Positions 24,026-36,844 of a DNA stretch of 64,000 bases are shown here, piece after piece. Location: positions 15,675,719 to 15,739,718 of the forward strand of contig NC_066323.1 in the NCBI RefSeq assembly GCF_022539315.1, given 5' to 3'. The translations under genes and the position numbers were made by a program. Position 1 is the first letter of the stretch. Each line of letters begins with the position of its first letter. Origin of the DNA: Serinus canaria (lineage: Eukaryota; Chordata; Aves; Passeriformes; Fringillidae). The notes under the pieces are model-generated. The model searched no databases, was not told where the DNA came from, and worked only from the letters and a program-made list of their open reading frames with translations.

Positions 24026-24919
24026 GTGCCTCCTTCTCCTTTGTTTGATTCTAAACAACATGGAGAAAAAAGAGGTTTTGTACCACGTTTTGCTGACTCA
24101 GTGTGTTCACGCTCACAGAATTAGCATCACTGCTGTTTCTGCTTGTGAAAAATTTGCTGAGGTTTGGGAGAAGGTAAGCAGGGGAGTGGTGAGAACAGGG
24201 CATGCAAATATTTATCTTCCTTTCTATCATGGCTTTTCATTTAAGAATTACTAAGCAGCAAGTAGTTTGGCATTTCCTTTATTTTGCTTCTTAGCACGAG
24301 TCTCAACAGTCATGGACCAATCCTGTGAGAAGATCTCTCATAAGTATCTGGGATAAGCTATACTGCATGATGTACTCCAAAGAGAAATGGGTCTTAGAGG
24401 CAATGGCTTTTGTCTGCTGTTTAGGTAACCAGCTTAGAAATAATAACTTAAAAAAGACTGTATCTGAATCATTTTGACTCCAGAATGACTGATTTCAGAA
24501 TGGCTTTAGAAGCATAATAAGAGTGGTAAAAAAGGGATCCCCTTGGATGACCCATCTAAAAAGCAGCAGCAAAGGGATGAGATGCAGAAGAAAAAAACAA
24601 AAGCTGTTGGTGTTGTGAGGGATGCCAGCAAATTAGCCTGTGGCAGATGTATGTGGCATTTTCACAGAGTGAGAGCACTGGTGTCTTCCCCTAAGTATTA
24701 GGCAATTTCTGAACTGCATCTTTCCTCTGCTAGCAAGACACCATGTAAACCATGACCAAGCCTTGGTAATTCCTGTCCTCTTAGCTGGTGTACCTTGTAC
24801 CCCTAGCAACAAAAAGAATGAACTTAATGAGCAACACTGTAAAAACACACCACTTAAAACAAATTAGTATTTCTTTTTTTGTCTAAAAGGCAAGAAATTC
24901 CTTAAATAACATAAAGCTT

Positions 24920-24937
24920 GATACTGATATCAGTATC
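24920..24937. repeat. Perfect 18-bp palindrome
   Basis: GATACTGATATCAGTATC equals its own reverse complement. It could be a dimeric protein site or a product of template switching. Nothing nearby favours a function. Confidence 0.85.
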
Positions 24938-27229
24938 CCCTATTGTTACTGTAGGGGAAGCTGGCAACTATATTTTTTTTCCTATCCATTCTGCTGGATC
25001 ACATCTATTCAACCTCAGCTGTATTTGTGTAAATATGTGTATATAAATTTGCATACATTTGAATCTCTTTATCTTGCATGCTATTCTCGGATGTCTGAAT
25101 GAATTAAAGAGAAAGAACTAATACAGAATTAAGAAGGAGTTTTAAGATTGTTTTCTATGTATATATTTAAACCATGAAGAATTTCTTACTTAGACATATC
25201 CAGTTCTAAGGTGTGCAGGGATTATTGTAAGCTATGGATGTGTCTCTGCTGGTATAACCATATAGGTGAGGTAACACATGTGATGAGGAGCATTAAAAGA
25301 ATTTATAGCACAAGTAGCATTATAAAATATTCTTTGAAGATCTGAAGATCTTAAATGAGGGAAAAAGGGTCTGGTTTTCATATTTTAAACTTTCTAACTT
25401 ACTGATAGTTTTAATGTCTGATTTTTTTTTTTTAATTTAACATATTTGAAGATTTTATGAATATGATCCCTGTTCCTCCCTAGCATTGTCATGTGTTCAA
25501 AATAATTTTTTTTTATGCTCACAACAAATTAATAACAGAATCTGGAGACTTAAGTCCCAGTTTTGTAGTTCTCAGTGAGAAAGAATGGACAATGGTAATT
25601 TGAGGTAATTTGAAAAAAAAAAAAAAAGTCACATATTTTTAGTTTGGGTGCTTGGAAAATCATTAGCTTTGTGGCAGTACTGAAGGATTATATACTGGCT
25701 GAACTTTCAGTGAAATTTCCTATATATGTCCAAAATACTTACAATTAATGTGTCTGCATATGAGAGTTAGCCCCAAAATGTTTCTATTTTGGCATTTTTG
25801 CAGATGGAGTTTGGAGATTTCCACATTTTTCACCCCTTACAAGAATATTTCAGCTACATTTTCTTGAACTGCAAAGACTTTATTTCTATGTACCTCAGAT
25901 AAAGGCACCCTTTGTCTTAACAGTTTTCTTCTCACTTCCTTAAATGCCATAATGAGAAATGTTTATACCTACCTGTAGATCTGCTAAGATCCTGTATGAA
26001 TATGAGAAATCAAATCCTCAAAGGCAGAGACTTGCACAAATTCTGGACCTTCACTTTTCTCTCAGCAGGGCCCTGCTGCTATAGCAGGATCTGCTGTTAG
26101 TAAAAGAAAAGACAAGTGGATGTGGTTTGTGCTCAGCTCAGTAAAGGAAGGATCTAGAGCTGGAAATAAAATATGAGGTTTTTTCTGAGCTCGAAGTTCT
26201 GGGTTATTTGGATTCAAAGGGCTTGGCATGGCTGCTTCCAGGCTTTATAAACAATATTAGCATCTATGTTTCGTTGCTTCCCCAGGGGCCACTGATAGCC
26301 TCAAAAGGAGAATTAGCAGAGGCAGCAATTGCTGTTTTGGCAGTAGTTAGTGGTCAACAGGCTACTTTACCTGTGCTCAAAATGTAAAGTTTATGTTGGG
26401 GATTTTGGAGGGGTCTAAATGAGTTAGGCAATAAATGAAATTTGATGAGAGCTTTGTGCCAATGCTCCTTATGCTTCCTTGAAAGTTCCAGATTAGTTTA
26501 CATCATTCTGGCCTCCTGGGCCAGCATGGTGATGAATCACTGTGAGAAACCAGACAGAGTTGCTGATAGGATTGCCACAGAAACCCATGCTGAAGAAATA
26601 TATGCATAGTTTCATTGGCCAGCCCTCACTGTGGCTATGTTGCCCACTTTTTAGGAAGAAAAAAATCTGGGGTACATTTCTCCTTGATAGTGAACATATG
26701 CTGTCAGGGTTGGAGATGTTTTTATATCTATGATGCTAAATAAAGATGCTCACTTGAGCATTTTGTTTTGGCTGAGTCTGCCCTTTCAGGATCCATGTGC
26801 AACCTCTTTGTGAATTACTGAAATAAAGGAATTGCCTAATGCAAAAGAGAAATTCCACAAATATGAAAACCTTGGAATGTTTTCTACATCAGCCATTTCC
26901 TTTTTCACTTGTGCAATGTGTATGGATTGTCAGCATGATGTGGTGTGTGGTAACCAATGTGTGCAGGAGGCTATTAATCTTCTTCTTACAGTCCTGTGTT
27001 CATGTGAGATTTGGGAGAGAAGTGGAATTCTGCTCAAACACTCTCAGCTTGTACTTATCTGCCCATATGGATCCTTTGTATGCTCTCACAAATGTGAATC
27101 TACTTTCTGTATGTATCAGCATGTTCATCCTTCCCTTACACTCTGGGTAATCAGTCAGCTCATGGATCTTGATAGGATTTATTGATCTGTTCCCTTTGTG
27201 GGGAAGGGGATTCATATTGTCCTGAGTGT
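24938..27229. other. Unannotated AT-rich stretch
   Basis: Contains a 10-bp direct duplication (GGTAATTTGA at 25594-25603 and 25604-25613) running into an A15 tract (25613-25627), and a pair of overlapping palindromes at 26063-26087. Open frames are up to 117 codons (26832-27185, plus) and resemble nothing known. Confidence 0.4.
26063..26087. repeat. Two overlapping palindromes (16 bp and 12 bp)
   Basis: CAGCAGGGCCCTGCTG (26063-26078) and CTGCTATAGCAG (26076-26087) are each perfect palindromes and share three bases. The CAGCAG half-site is used in both, so the second may derive from the first. Confidence 0.85.
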
Positions 27230-27276
27230 GTTTCCACCACACTCTTTACTCTCAGGGTAAAGAGTGTGGTGGAAAC
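27230..27276. repeat. Perfect inverted repeat, 20-bp arms, 7-base spacer
   Basis: The left arm (27230-27249, GTTTCCACCACACTCTTTAC) is the exact reverse complement of the right arm (27257-27276), with TCTCAGG between. It is the same type of structure as 21101-21145 but unrelated in sequence. A stem of 20 bp with a 7-base loop is too short for a normal pre-microRNA and has no U-run after it to suggest a Pol III terminator. Confidence 0.95.
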
Positions 27277-30200
27277 AATTAGGTCTGACCTACCACCTAT
27301 GGGATTTAAATGCCTGAGGCCATGTGCTGTACTTTCAGATATGTAGATTTTGAGTTAATTTATAGATCAAGATTTCATTCTCTAACAACTTGCCAGACAG
27401 TGAAGCTTCCAGATTTGTTATACTGCAGTTGAAGTTTAAATAAGAGCTTAGCTGAAAAGGAGAGAACTCTTAAAGGCAAAAACATTGGAGGAAAAGTGAT
27501 TTATTAAATTTTTTATTTCCACTGTCTTTGCAATTATAAACTATCACATTGTGTAGAGTTTTCTTCCCTACAATGCTAATACTCCCTCTAGTATATGTAG
27601 GGTATTTTTTTTCTATGGTGTTTAAAGTCTGAGGCTTTTAGTAGTTTAATCCAAACCAAAGCATCTATATCATGGGACTTGCCTTTAATTCTCTCTTAGA
27701 TGCTTTTTTCCTGTATGCAAAATTAGATATCATTCTGAAGGCATTCTTAATTAACATTTTTTTAATCAATGGCTGGATTCTCTGGAGGATTTTTTTTTTT
27801 TCTATGCATCATTATTTTTCTCTTTCCACAGCAACTTCACAAGCAAATTAAGTAAACAGACAGAAACACTTTGTGGATTTTTCTTGTGACAGCCTGTAAA
27901 CCTGTGAACTTTTTTTTTTTATTTTTAAGTTGAAGCTGCTAATTGTAGAACTGTATAATTAATGCATTATCCACGACAACAAGGTTACACGGTTTGTGTT
28001 TAGCGAACATGCTTTTTCTGGAGGGTGGAAAAATACATAGAGAAAACTTATGGAAACACTGGGCTGTTTTTTACCACTTCTCTCAGCCATCATTAGAGCT
28101 GTGTGCCTAATCAGACTCTGAAAAGATACCCTGAAAATTGGCTGGAGCCCTGGTATCACTGTCTGAGTCCATGGCTCCAACCTGGTGTTTTCACCTTCCA
28201 TTGCAGGCAGATATTCTCTGAACTGGAATGTTTGCTCTGCTAATTGGCACATTCCTACTTAGATTTGGTAGGACATGCTGATTTGTAACATGACTCAAGA
28301 ATTTACTTCTTAGTGGATAATTGCCTCATATTTCCTTAATCTTTCTGTTTACCAGCCTCTTTTCTATATTGTGCCTGTCTACTGCTTTCAGCATTTGTAA
28401 TCTTCTTTATTAGCTAAACATCCTTCTGATTATTTCACATGTTTTTCACTGGTTTGAGAATTTCTTTGCTCCCTGGCCTTTTCATAAATCAACTATGCGC
28501 TGGTGTGTGCTGGAAGTGATGGAAGGATTTCCTTAAAGCTTGCAGCAAGTGATGTTGTGTCAATGCTGACTTTGTTACTGCAGTTGTAGAAACATTTTAA
28601 ACAAATTGGATGATGTTCTGTATTCAGAATTCAAATGCAGTGTGTTGAGGGACTTCTCTGTGAACTGAATGCTTGAGAGACCCAGAAACACTATGACCTC
28701 TTCCACTATGAAAATTAGAAGCTTACTCATGACTTACACAAGTCTTAATGCATTCCCCAGTTCAAAAAATTAGTGTAAATACCATAGATTTCACTGATTT
28801 GGTCTTTTTGGCAATTTCTGTTCATCTAATTTTCCCCCTTTACTCCTGATCATTTTAATTCTCTTGATTTTAAGATTGTAGTGAAAGGAAAATCATATTG
28901 CAGTTCTTGGATGAGTTTCGTGATTATTGCCATTGTCCTTACATGGCTATTGATGTCTGAGGTTTTCTTGGTGAAGCACTTCTATCACTATTCCAGATTG
29001 AAATACCTGCAGGAAAACACTTCTGCTCTCAAGCAAAGGTTACACTGGGTTTGCTCTTTCCATGCCTCTGCGAAAGTGCTGAAAGTTCTACAGGTGGCTT
29101 TGAGAGAGATTTTTTTCTTGTCTTGACAATTTTCTAATACTTAATTTGGTTGGCTTTTCCCAGGATGACTTACCTGGTGTGTCTATGTTCATCAGCACTC
29201 AGAGTGTGTGCAGGGAGCCACTGAGCAGCTCTGTGGGAGAAAGGAAAGCTTGCTCTGCTCCCTGCATAAGATTGTGTCTATAACTCATTGCCTTTGAAAA
29301 CTGTCTTATCACAGCATCGAGTCCTTTAGCACTTTAATACAGGATAAGCTTATTAGAGATAATCTGTTTACTGAATGTCCTTAGCACAAAGCAATCTAGT
29401 TAACAGCATCTTTTGAAGCTTTGTCTTCTGGATATATCTTTTAAACTCATCCCTGATTATTTATCTATATCTGTGTCTTTAGGTCATTTACTTTTGACTT
29501 GTATTTGCTTTGGCATGAAATTACAGTGTCTGGCAAATACACTGATAAACTTATTACTCTTGTGGGGAAATAAGGCAAAACAACACCAAAATAAGCTACT
29601 CAGGGCAAGTAATTAAATCTGTTCATGTTTCTTTAGGCTTCAAAATAATTTTTCTTCTCTAAAGATCTACACTGCTACCAGACATTGCCACAATCTCCAC
29701 AGTGCTCCTCACAGCAGCTTGTATGTCCAGATGATTCCCACCCGACATGCTGTCCTCCTTAAAGGCTGGACCACTGTTTAGGATGTACAAAAGAGGAAAG
29801 GAAACCTGGCAATTCAGCCTCAAATGACTAGGTATTTTTGGAAGATACTCACAAGTCATTGTATAAAAAAAGACAAGATGAGGAAAGAGCATTGCAAAAG
29901 AAGTGCTGGAGAATGAAAGGTGAGAAATGTAATATAGTGAGCCCATTTTACCTTTGGATCTTCCTGACCATTGGAAACTGCTCAGTAAAATTCTGCCTTG
30001 ATAGTTCAAAATACATTTCTCTCCTGACACAAGAGCAACTGCACTAGTTATTGATGAAGGCAATGTTAATGTGAATAGTGCATGTCACTCTGTTCTCCCT
30101 CTTTTCTCATGAAGTTTAGCTGTGTTAAACAGAATTACAAATGATCAAGCAGCCTTTTCCCCTCATAGGAAAGAGAATCACAAACTTACCAATAAAAACA

Positions 30201-33200
30201 GTGTCTGAGCATCTTAAGAAATTGTTTTCTCCAAAAGGCCCAAGTTTGAGACTTAAAGATAACAGATCTCTAGAAGTTTTCCTGTGATGAATTTTTAAAG
30301 TGAAGTGACTGTTTAAAAACCTGTATTATGCACTCTGTACCTCTTGCTTAACTGATCCTTTAATTGCTGAGGAGGCCTGGATGCCAAGGATGTAACCAAC
30401 CTGTCTGAAACCTCCTGAGGCAATCACATATTTTTATGCAGCACTCAGGCTAATTTTGCTTTGGTGATTACTGTATCTGGTCAGGTTATAGCATGTGATA
30501 AACAATAAAAGTGCTGCAGTTGGAGGGAATTGCATCTGAGGTGCAAGGCATACTAGATAATGCAAACTTGATTAGTGTCTTGTAGGCAAAAATCTTAGAG
30601 TGTCTTGACAAGGCAAAACAAGCACCGTGTCATAGAGAGTTTTTATTTTGGATCTTCCTAAATCTTTCCTTTTTCTTGGCATTATTAGGTACCTGCACAA
30701 AAGCAGGTGCAAGAGAGATTAGGTTGGAGTTGATACTTGTGTACTAAGATGTATTGTTTTATATAGTGTTCAAAATCTGAACAGTAAAAGCTTTCAGTAG
30801 GAGTGACTTGGTAACATCATATGCAAATTCTACAGAGTTCATTCTTTGTAGTGGAAAATACAATCATTGCAAGGGTGCAAAAACTTTTGTGTACATCAAG
30901 AGGAAAAGGAAAAAAAAAAACCCACTTTCTTGCCAATGTTTTTAGAAATGTAATACCCATTCTTGCTGGTGTGGACTGAACATTGCCACCCCAGTAAGAA
31001 TATGGTTGCTACATGCTGCAGGAAAGTGGAGAAGTGTTTCCTTGCAAGCACTTTAAAGCTACCATTGAATTTCTGTTAGTCCAGAGAAATCTAGTACCTC
31101 CAGCCTGTAAAACAAGCTTCTCTGTTTGGCCTCATTAATGTTTAGTCTGTTTTTTCTTGGCAAAATTACTTCAGTGACAGTCTCCACCAGATTGACACTA
31201 AAGTGTTTTCTTTACTTGCCATCTGTCTGGACTGATTGGAAAAAGTAAAGTGGGGCTTGTTTAGAAAAATACATAAGCAGTTCATTTGGCACCAAGTTTG
31301 TTATAGATGTATGAAAAGCAGCTGGGTCCAGCTCAGGAGGTTAAAAAAAATGTTTTATTGCAGAGGGATGACTTTTTATGTACAAGTTCATGCACTAGAT
31401 GTGTTCTTTCATTTAGCTTGCAAGAAGTGATTAAATAAATTAGCTATGGCATTTAATTAGTTCTGTTTGTGTTTTACCAGGTGACTTGTAATATTATGGG
31501 TGAATAGGGATCTGATGTTTCAAATGCCAGTCAGTTGCAAGTACAACATTTAAAAGTAGCAGAATAAAGATGAAAGTTTCATAAACACTTTTTTCCATCT
31601 TAATGCTGCAAAGCACTCAAATACATCAAAGTTAGCTCTTTTACTGAATTGATTCTGTTTTCTTACAGGTTACTCTGACAGATTTGCAGCTTCTTGGATT
31701 TTTTTTTTTTTAAACATTGAGAAAATTTGACTGAAGTTGGCTTAGAACAGTAATGAGATCCTGTTCAAATGAATGCTTTCTCTAAAGATGTTGGATTGTG
31801 TGCCTGTAAGTACCTGTATGTGGAGAGAGCATAAGCATAGTCACATGGTGCTGTTTTCTCCAGCTATGTGCATTGATTAGCTTCCCCCTTATTGGTATTC
31901 AAAATCCATTATGGTTAGAGGTCAGAAGCAGTCTTTGAACCAGCCATGTTTTGCCCAGCCTTTTTTCCCTCTCCTTCTTTGAGCCATCCATAGCTGTCTT
32001 TTGCTGTGTTCTTACTCTGAGACTTGCTCTCTACATTTATTGGCTGAGCCTCTGCCATGATGAATGTAAAGCTGAGCAAAAGCCATTTTTCTATGGTTTC
32101 TGAACAGGAGAGGAAGGCTGAATACTAATAGGAGAAAAAATAGGAAATAAAAAAATTCTTTCTGCTCTCTGAAGAACATTAATTCCTGGTGGGAATTGTC
32201 TACTATGTATATTCTGCTTCTGCTTGATCACAACTCTCTCATTATTATTTCTTGTAAAAATTAATCAGTTTTAGGAAGGAAATTATTTTTCAGGCTCTCA
32301 GGTAGGAGGGGTCAGACCTCAGTCTTCTGTATTTCTGTTTGTGGGGACTTTGTTGTTTGTAGTTTAGGGTACATAATCATTACAGCAGAATTGTCAAAAT
32401 GAGAATTTATTTCCCTTAGGTTTAAATTCTAGTGCTGCACCAGTGCTAAAGGGTAGTCCAATTTCTGGTTTCAGAAACTAAAGAAACTGAGTTAACCCTG
32501 CTGAAGTACAATTTTGTTTTCGCATGGACAACATGAATGTGTTTTTAAATTTCAGACCCTCTGAAATGTCATATTTATATATGCACTTGTTAACATTTTT
32601 AACTGAACTGAGAATATTTTGCACTGTTCTAATGCTTTTCTCTTCTGAGATTCCATTTTTGGAGGCATTACTCATGTTGAGTTGTAATTCCTGACTTAAA
32701 TATGTACTACTCAGGCCTCATGGATTAGGTCTCATCTATTACTGGACAAGAATTTTCCCTTGGTTATGCATGTTTAACATTGCTAACCTCTTCTAACGCA
32801 TGAAGATTGAAGACTGACTGTGGTCTAGGCAGCTAACTTTGGTTTTCTTAATTTGGAAGCATAGAGTGGTAAGGTGAGGTTCATCAGTCCCCTTCTGATG
32901 CAACGAATGGCAGAAATTATGTACCTGGAAATTATTTATGAATAGGTGAATATTTTCATTCATGAATTCAGATACTCAACTCTGTTAGACACTGTCAGTC
33001 AACAAGGTAGAGATATCTGTACAGGAATTATTTGTATAGGTTGTACCTGCATCTCCTCCATGGTTGGATTGGCAGGTAGGGTTTTTTCAAATTCTGTTGT
33101 TCAAAGCCAGATGCAGCTGTTTTGATGCTTGCCAATATATTGATTTTTTTTCTCTTGAGACTTTGATTAACATATAATTATTTTTGCCATTTTGCTTGTT

Positions 33201-33674
33201 TTGCAGCATCTGTTCTACATGACATGTTTACTTTGTCTCGTCTTGGTCTCTGTGGCATGTTCCCACTCAGTATTTTTCAAATATTTTCTGTTGGGTTGGA
33301 TGATTCATGTTTTTGCTGGGCTTTATTGGCTCAATTTACTGCTTTTACTACTGTTTGTTTTCAGTTCTAATGTAAAGACTTATTCCTCCTTTCTTCATTA
33401 CAATTATTACTTTCAGTACATAATGTCTTCATGGATGAGTCAGTTATCTTGTCTAGATGGAGAGGCTAATTTTCTTTGAAATCTCATGTGTCCATATGGC
33501 ACTTGATTTGTCTTTGTTATGCTTGTTTTCTGCTGTCGTAGTTCTACTAATGGCAGAAGAAATATATTTATATAAAATTTGTATAGTAGTCCTTTAGTAC
33601 TGATGGCACATATTACAGCATTTTTTATGCATATAGTAGGACAGGGTATAAGTATATATACTTACACACTTATT
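27277..33674. other. Unannotated AT-rich stretch
   Basis: Unique-looking AT-rich DNA with several T or A runs (near 27791, 27911, 30910 and 31701). An 81-codon plus-strand open frame at 28881-29126 has a hydrophobic N-terminal part but no promoter or splice support and no recognisable homology. No RNA gene or repeat family was identified. Confidence 0.4.
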
Positions 33675-33678
33675 TATA

Positions 33679-33710
<32 letters not shown>

Positions 33711-33713
33711 AAA

Positions 33714-33779
<66 letters not shown>
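33675..33779. repeat. Long (TA)n microsatellite with two interruptions
   Basis: About 105 bp of alternating TA, broken by a TACATA unit near 33695-33700 and an AAAAG near 33711-33715; the second half is pure TA. The tyrosine/isoleucine open frames on both strands are artefacts of the repeat. Long TA tracts can extrude as cruciforms and are prone to length errors, so the assembled length should be treated with caution. Confidence 0.95.
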
Positions 33780-33781
<2 letters not shown>

Positions 33782-33829
33782 TTATAGTATAAGTATATAG
33801 AAAAATTATGGCCTGTTCTGTGTGCCAAG

Positions 33830-33852
33830 AATCCCCCATACTATGGGGGATT
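33830..33852. repeat. Perfect near-palindrome, 11-bp arms, 1-base spacer
   Basis: AATCCCCCATA, a single C, then TATGGGGGATT. It lies 50 bp past the end of the (TA)n tract, in otherwise unremarkable DNA. Confidence 0.9.
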
Positions 33853-35157
33853 AATTGGAATAATTTCAGCAAACTCTCTGATTTACCAGTTCAGAAGATC
33901 TAACCACTGTAGTTTCATATTTGTAAATCTAGCTACTTTCGTGGAGGAATTAGTAGAAATCTGCACCTTTTTCACTCAGTGTTACTGGTCACTGAGCAGT
34001 AATAACATTCCTGCCTCTTTACACAAGCTATTGATTGTTTTGTGTGTTGATGAACTGGTTTTGACTACACATAGGAGCCTGAATTCTTTATAATAAAAAG
34101 AATATCATGCAAACAAAAATCACACCAAACTAGATAAACACAAGAGGCATGATTGATTAGATTGGTAATCATGTGTGCTTTCATTTTAGAGCAGAGACAA
34201 ATGAGTTTCTTCCTACACATAAATTTGAAGAACGAACTCAGTTTCCTGTTGTAAATCTACCAAAAAGTTGAGGGATACTCTGTGGTTTTCCTCCTTTTTG
34301 CATAAATAATTGGGTATAAACATAAACATATGAGGTAATAATATTCTTGACAGATATAGTGTGGGCAGAAGTGTTACAATTGTTCTTCATAGTGGGCTGC
34401 TATTGAGTTTCAGGCTGGTCAGGCAATGTTGAATTAAACTTGAAAGTCCTATTGGTAGAGAAGGCAGTTTTTGCTAAGTTTTTACATGATAGTTTATGAG
34501 CTGAACAGACAAAGGCTTGAGATTTTTGTTTAGTTCAGTTGTGTACTCCTGCAAAATTAAGCCTGGTCTCTTACAGGAAGCAGTAAAGAAGGTAGTAAGC
34601 AAAAGGAGAACTCTTGTGTGTTTCAGGAGACTGTATTGAGCATGTGTCTCCAACTTAGCTCTCATTGTATGGCATTAGATGGTTGAGTAGTGATAGGAGA
34701 TACCCTTAAGAGGAACTCAGATTATGTACAATGTACTGTTTTAACTCACACAAAGACTGTCAGTAAGGACATCAGGTATGGATTTGTCAGGTTTCCTTAT
34801 ACTGCTCTAATCAAACAAGGATGGGCTTCTAAAAGATTGTCTGAACCAAAACTATTTGGGAGCTGAGTCAGCCTAGGAAAAATTCTCTTTTCTGAAATAC
34901 TTTCTCCAGCAAGGACCATCTCCTTTGAGTGGTAAATTTGCCTTACTCAGCTCTGGCACAGAGATCTCGGTTCCTGAAAACCATTTTGGCACCTATGTTC
35001 AGCTGTGAATAACCAGGAGCAGGACTTCAAGTAGCAGACTGGAGGCAGTGGATGGTATGGCCCTGTGCCTTCATCTCATAAGTTTCATCTTGGTCAACTA
35101 GTTTCTATTCTAGCTTTTTAGCCATGGAAAATAGAGAGTGGAGCAATCTCCCTCTGG

Positions 35158-35182
35158 CCAGAACAACAGAAAGTTGTTCTGG
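35158..35182. repeat. Inverted repeat, 10-bp arms, 5-base spacer
   Basis: CCAGAACAAC and GTTGTTCTGG flank AGAAA. The pairing is exact. Confidence 0.8.
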
Positions 35183-35371
35183 TTTTCTTCGCATGCAGCT
35201 TTGAAAATTCAGCTGCAATTTCTTGCAGTTCATCCAGATCTCACTGTGTAATTTGTGCCAGGACAAAAACCCTGCAGCTGGTTTTGTGCACTGATGCCGA
35301 CCGAGGTGGTTGGTAGAGACCCTGTCTGTAGTGAGGGATGAATGAGTAGGGATGGGTGCTGCAAACTCAGT

Positions 35372-35411
35372 CCAAAATTTACCATCCGGTAAGGGTGAGG
35401 GTAAATTTTGG
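35372..35411. repeat. Inverted repeat, 12-bp arms, 16-base spacer
   Basis: CCAAAATTTACC at 35372-35383 is exactly complementary to GGTAAATTTTGG at 35400-35411. Confidence 0.8.
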
Positions 35412-36667
35412 TGAGGGTTGTGGTCGCTGGAGATGTTTAGTCATCAGGGAAACTAAATGCTGGTTCTCATCTCCTCTAAACCAGTCTGTTGGTGTCATAC
35501 CAGCCTAGCACAGTGATGCTGAAATTTGCACCAAGAGTGATTCCAAATGAGGTACCCCACTCACAGCCCAGCTACCACTTACATCAGTGCTTGTGTGCTG
35601 GATGGAGAGAAAGGTAACAGTCCACTATATAATTTGCCAGGTTTTAATTCTCATATTTAATTCCCATTATAGCACTTCCCTACAGACTTCAGAGAGACTT
35701 TCTTCTGTGAGTTTGGGAAGTGTTTTGCTTCTTCCTCGTCAAGTGAGAATTTTGGACTTTCTGGTATCCTTTTCCCCATGGTTGAAATCTGAAACTCCTA
35801 AGAAAGACTGAGAGGGAGAAAAATAAGGCAAATTCCCATAAATACATTTGATAGATAGGAAAACAAAGACACTGGAGACCACACAGTAATTTCATGTCCA
35901 AGCCAGGAGAAGCTTCAGATGATCCAACTCGTGATTTAGTTATGAGAACACAGTCTTCCTCCCCAGTTCCTTAGCTGGTTAGAGTTCCTTCTCTGTCCTT
36001 TAGTGAGATTTCCACGTACAGAGCTTCTGAGAATCACCACTCTGGGGATTGCTGTTAACTCCAAAATGTGTTATTTGCACATTGAAGCACTTAACTAAGG
36101 AGCTTTTCTTTTTCCAGTTGCAGTCACTGGAGGCTTCATGGTAATAGAGCTGTCTTCTGCCCTCTGCCAAGTTTATTTTCCAAAAGAAATATCTGAAGGA
36201 GGAAACAATGACTAAAGAGGATATGTGAACTGTCTAGCATACTCCAAAGGTCCATATATTAAGAGAGAGGACTTTTGGGTGGCTAAAGGATGCATTATTA
36301 TGACTTAATTAATCCTTTGTGAAATTAAGAAAAAAAAAAAAAAAAGAAGAAAATAAGAAATTGGCAATCAGGAAACACTTTGAGAAGAGATTTGGTGAAA
36401 GTCTCATGACCTGACTGGTTCCAAAGAACAGAAAATCTTGGGAGCAACTCTCCATTGATGTGGCTTGCACTTTTTAACCAAAGGGGTATTTTTCATCTTC
36501 CCACTTTTTTTTAACTGATTCTGTGTTTGGCATCAAATTCATGTGTTAGTGTCAGGCTTAAAACAATGCCTACAAAAATTTGGCATAATTGCAAGGTTGT
36601 TGGAAAAAAGAGGGAAAAAAAATGTTTTGAAACTGGGGGTGGTTGGAAGCTCTGAGGGGAAGGCTGA

Positions 36668-36679
36668 AGGTGGGGCTCA
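36668..36679 (-). repeat. Inverted 12-bp copy of the core of the downstream 52-bp repeat
   Basis: AGGTGGGGCTCA here is the exact reverse complement of TGAGCCCCACCT in the second 52-bp repeat unit (36811-36822). This suggests that the repeated element once extended further or that its core motif is used in both orientations. Confidence 0.6.
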
Positions 36680-36740
36680 GCCCATGTTTCACACCTGTGT
36701 TCTCAAGTCTCACTAACGGTTTGCAAAAGGTAGGACCTGA

Positions 36741-36844
36741 GAGCCTTGATTGCCCTGATAAGCCCCACCTGGGGCTCAACCTGTTTAAACCAGAGCCTTG
36801 ATTGCCCTGATGAGCCCCACCTGGGGCTCCCCTATTTAAGCCCA
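36741..36844 (+). repeat. Two tandem 52-bp repeats, each ending in a TTTAA box
   Basis: GAGCCTTGATTGCCCTGAT starts at 36741 and again at 36793. The first 37 bases of the two units differ at a single position. Each unit contains AGCCCC-ACCT-GGGGCT, a small hairpin with a CACCTG E-box overlapping its spacer. The last 15 bases are more diverged but both carry a TATA-like core, TTTAAA in unit 1 and ATTTAAG in unit 2. The arrangement of short direct repeats ahead of a TATA-like box resembles an enhancer plus core promoter, as in LTRs of endogenous retroviruses. I could not find LTR ends or any retroviral reading frame. Confidence 0.85.

Larger units (their letters stand above)
21786..24919. other. 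Unannotated non-coding stretch
   Basis: AT-rich DNA with two local structures: a 20-bp tandem duplication at 22862-22901 and a 9-bp hairpin with a 2-base spacer at 24006-24025. A segment at 24119-24173 has an acceptor-like and a good donor-like edge, but the acceptor is weak. Nothing identifiable as a gene. Confidence 0.4.
33853..36667. other. Unannotated non-coding stretch with two small hairpins
   Basis: Ordinary DNA apart from hairpins at 35158-35182 and 35372-35411 and an A16 run at 36330-36345. A stretch near 35845-35925 is faintly similar to a reversed MIR element but is too decayed to call. Confidence 0.4.

Noticed and set aside
24119..24173. Possible 55-base exon ending in AAG-GTAAGC
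   Set aside because: The donor is good, but the acceptor has a poor pyrimidine tract and the peptide is unrecognisable. No partner exon.
21101..27276. The two 20-bp hairpins as microRNA genes
   Set aside because: The stems end at 20 bp with no further pairing in the flanks, shorter than the roughly 30-bp stem expected of a pre-microRNA, and match no microRNA I recall.
33579..33872. Tyr/Ile-repeat open frames on both strands
   Set aside because: Pure translation of the (TA)n microsatellite.
35845..35925. Possible reversed MIR fragment
   Set aside because: Only scattered short matches in the right order; too decayed to support.
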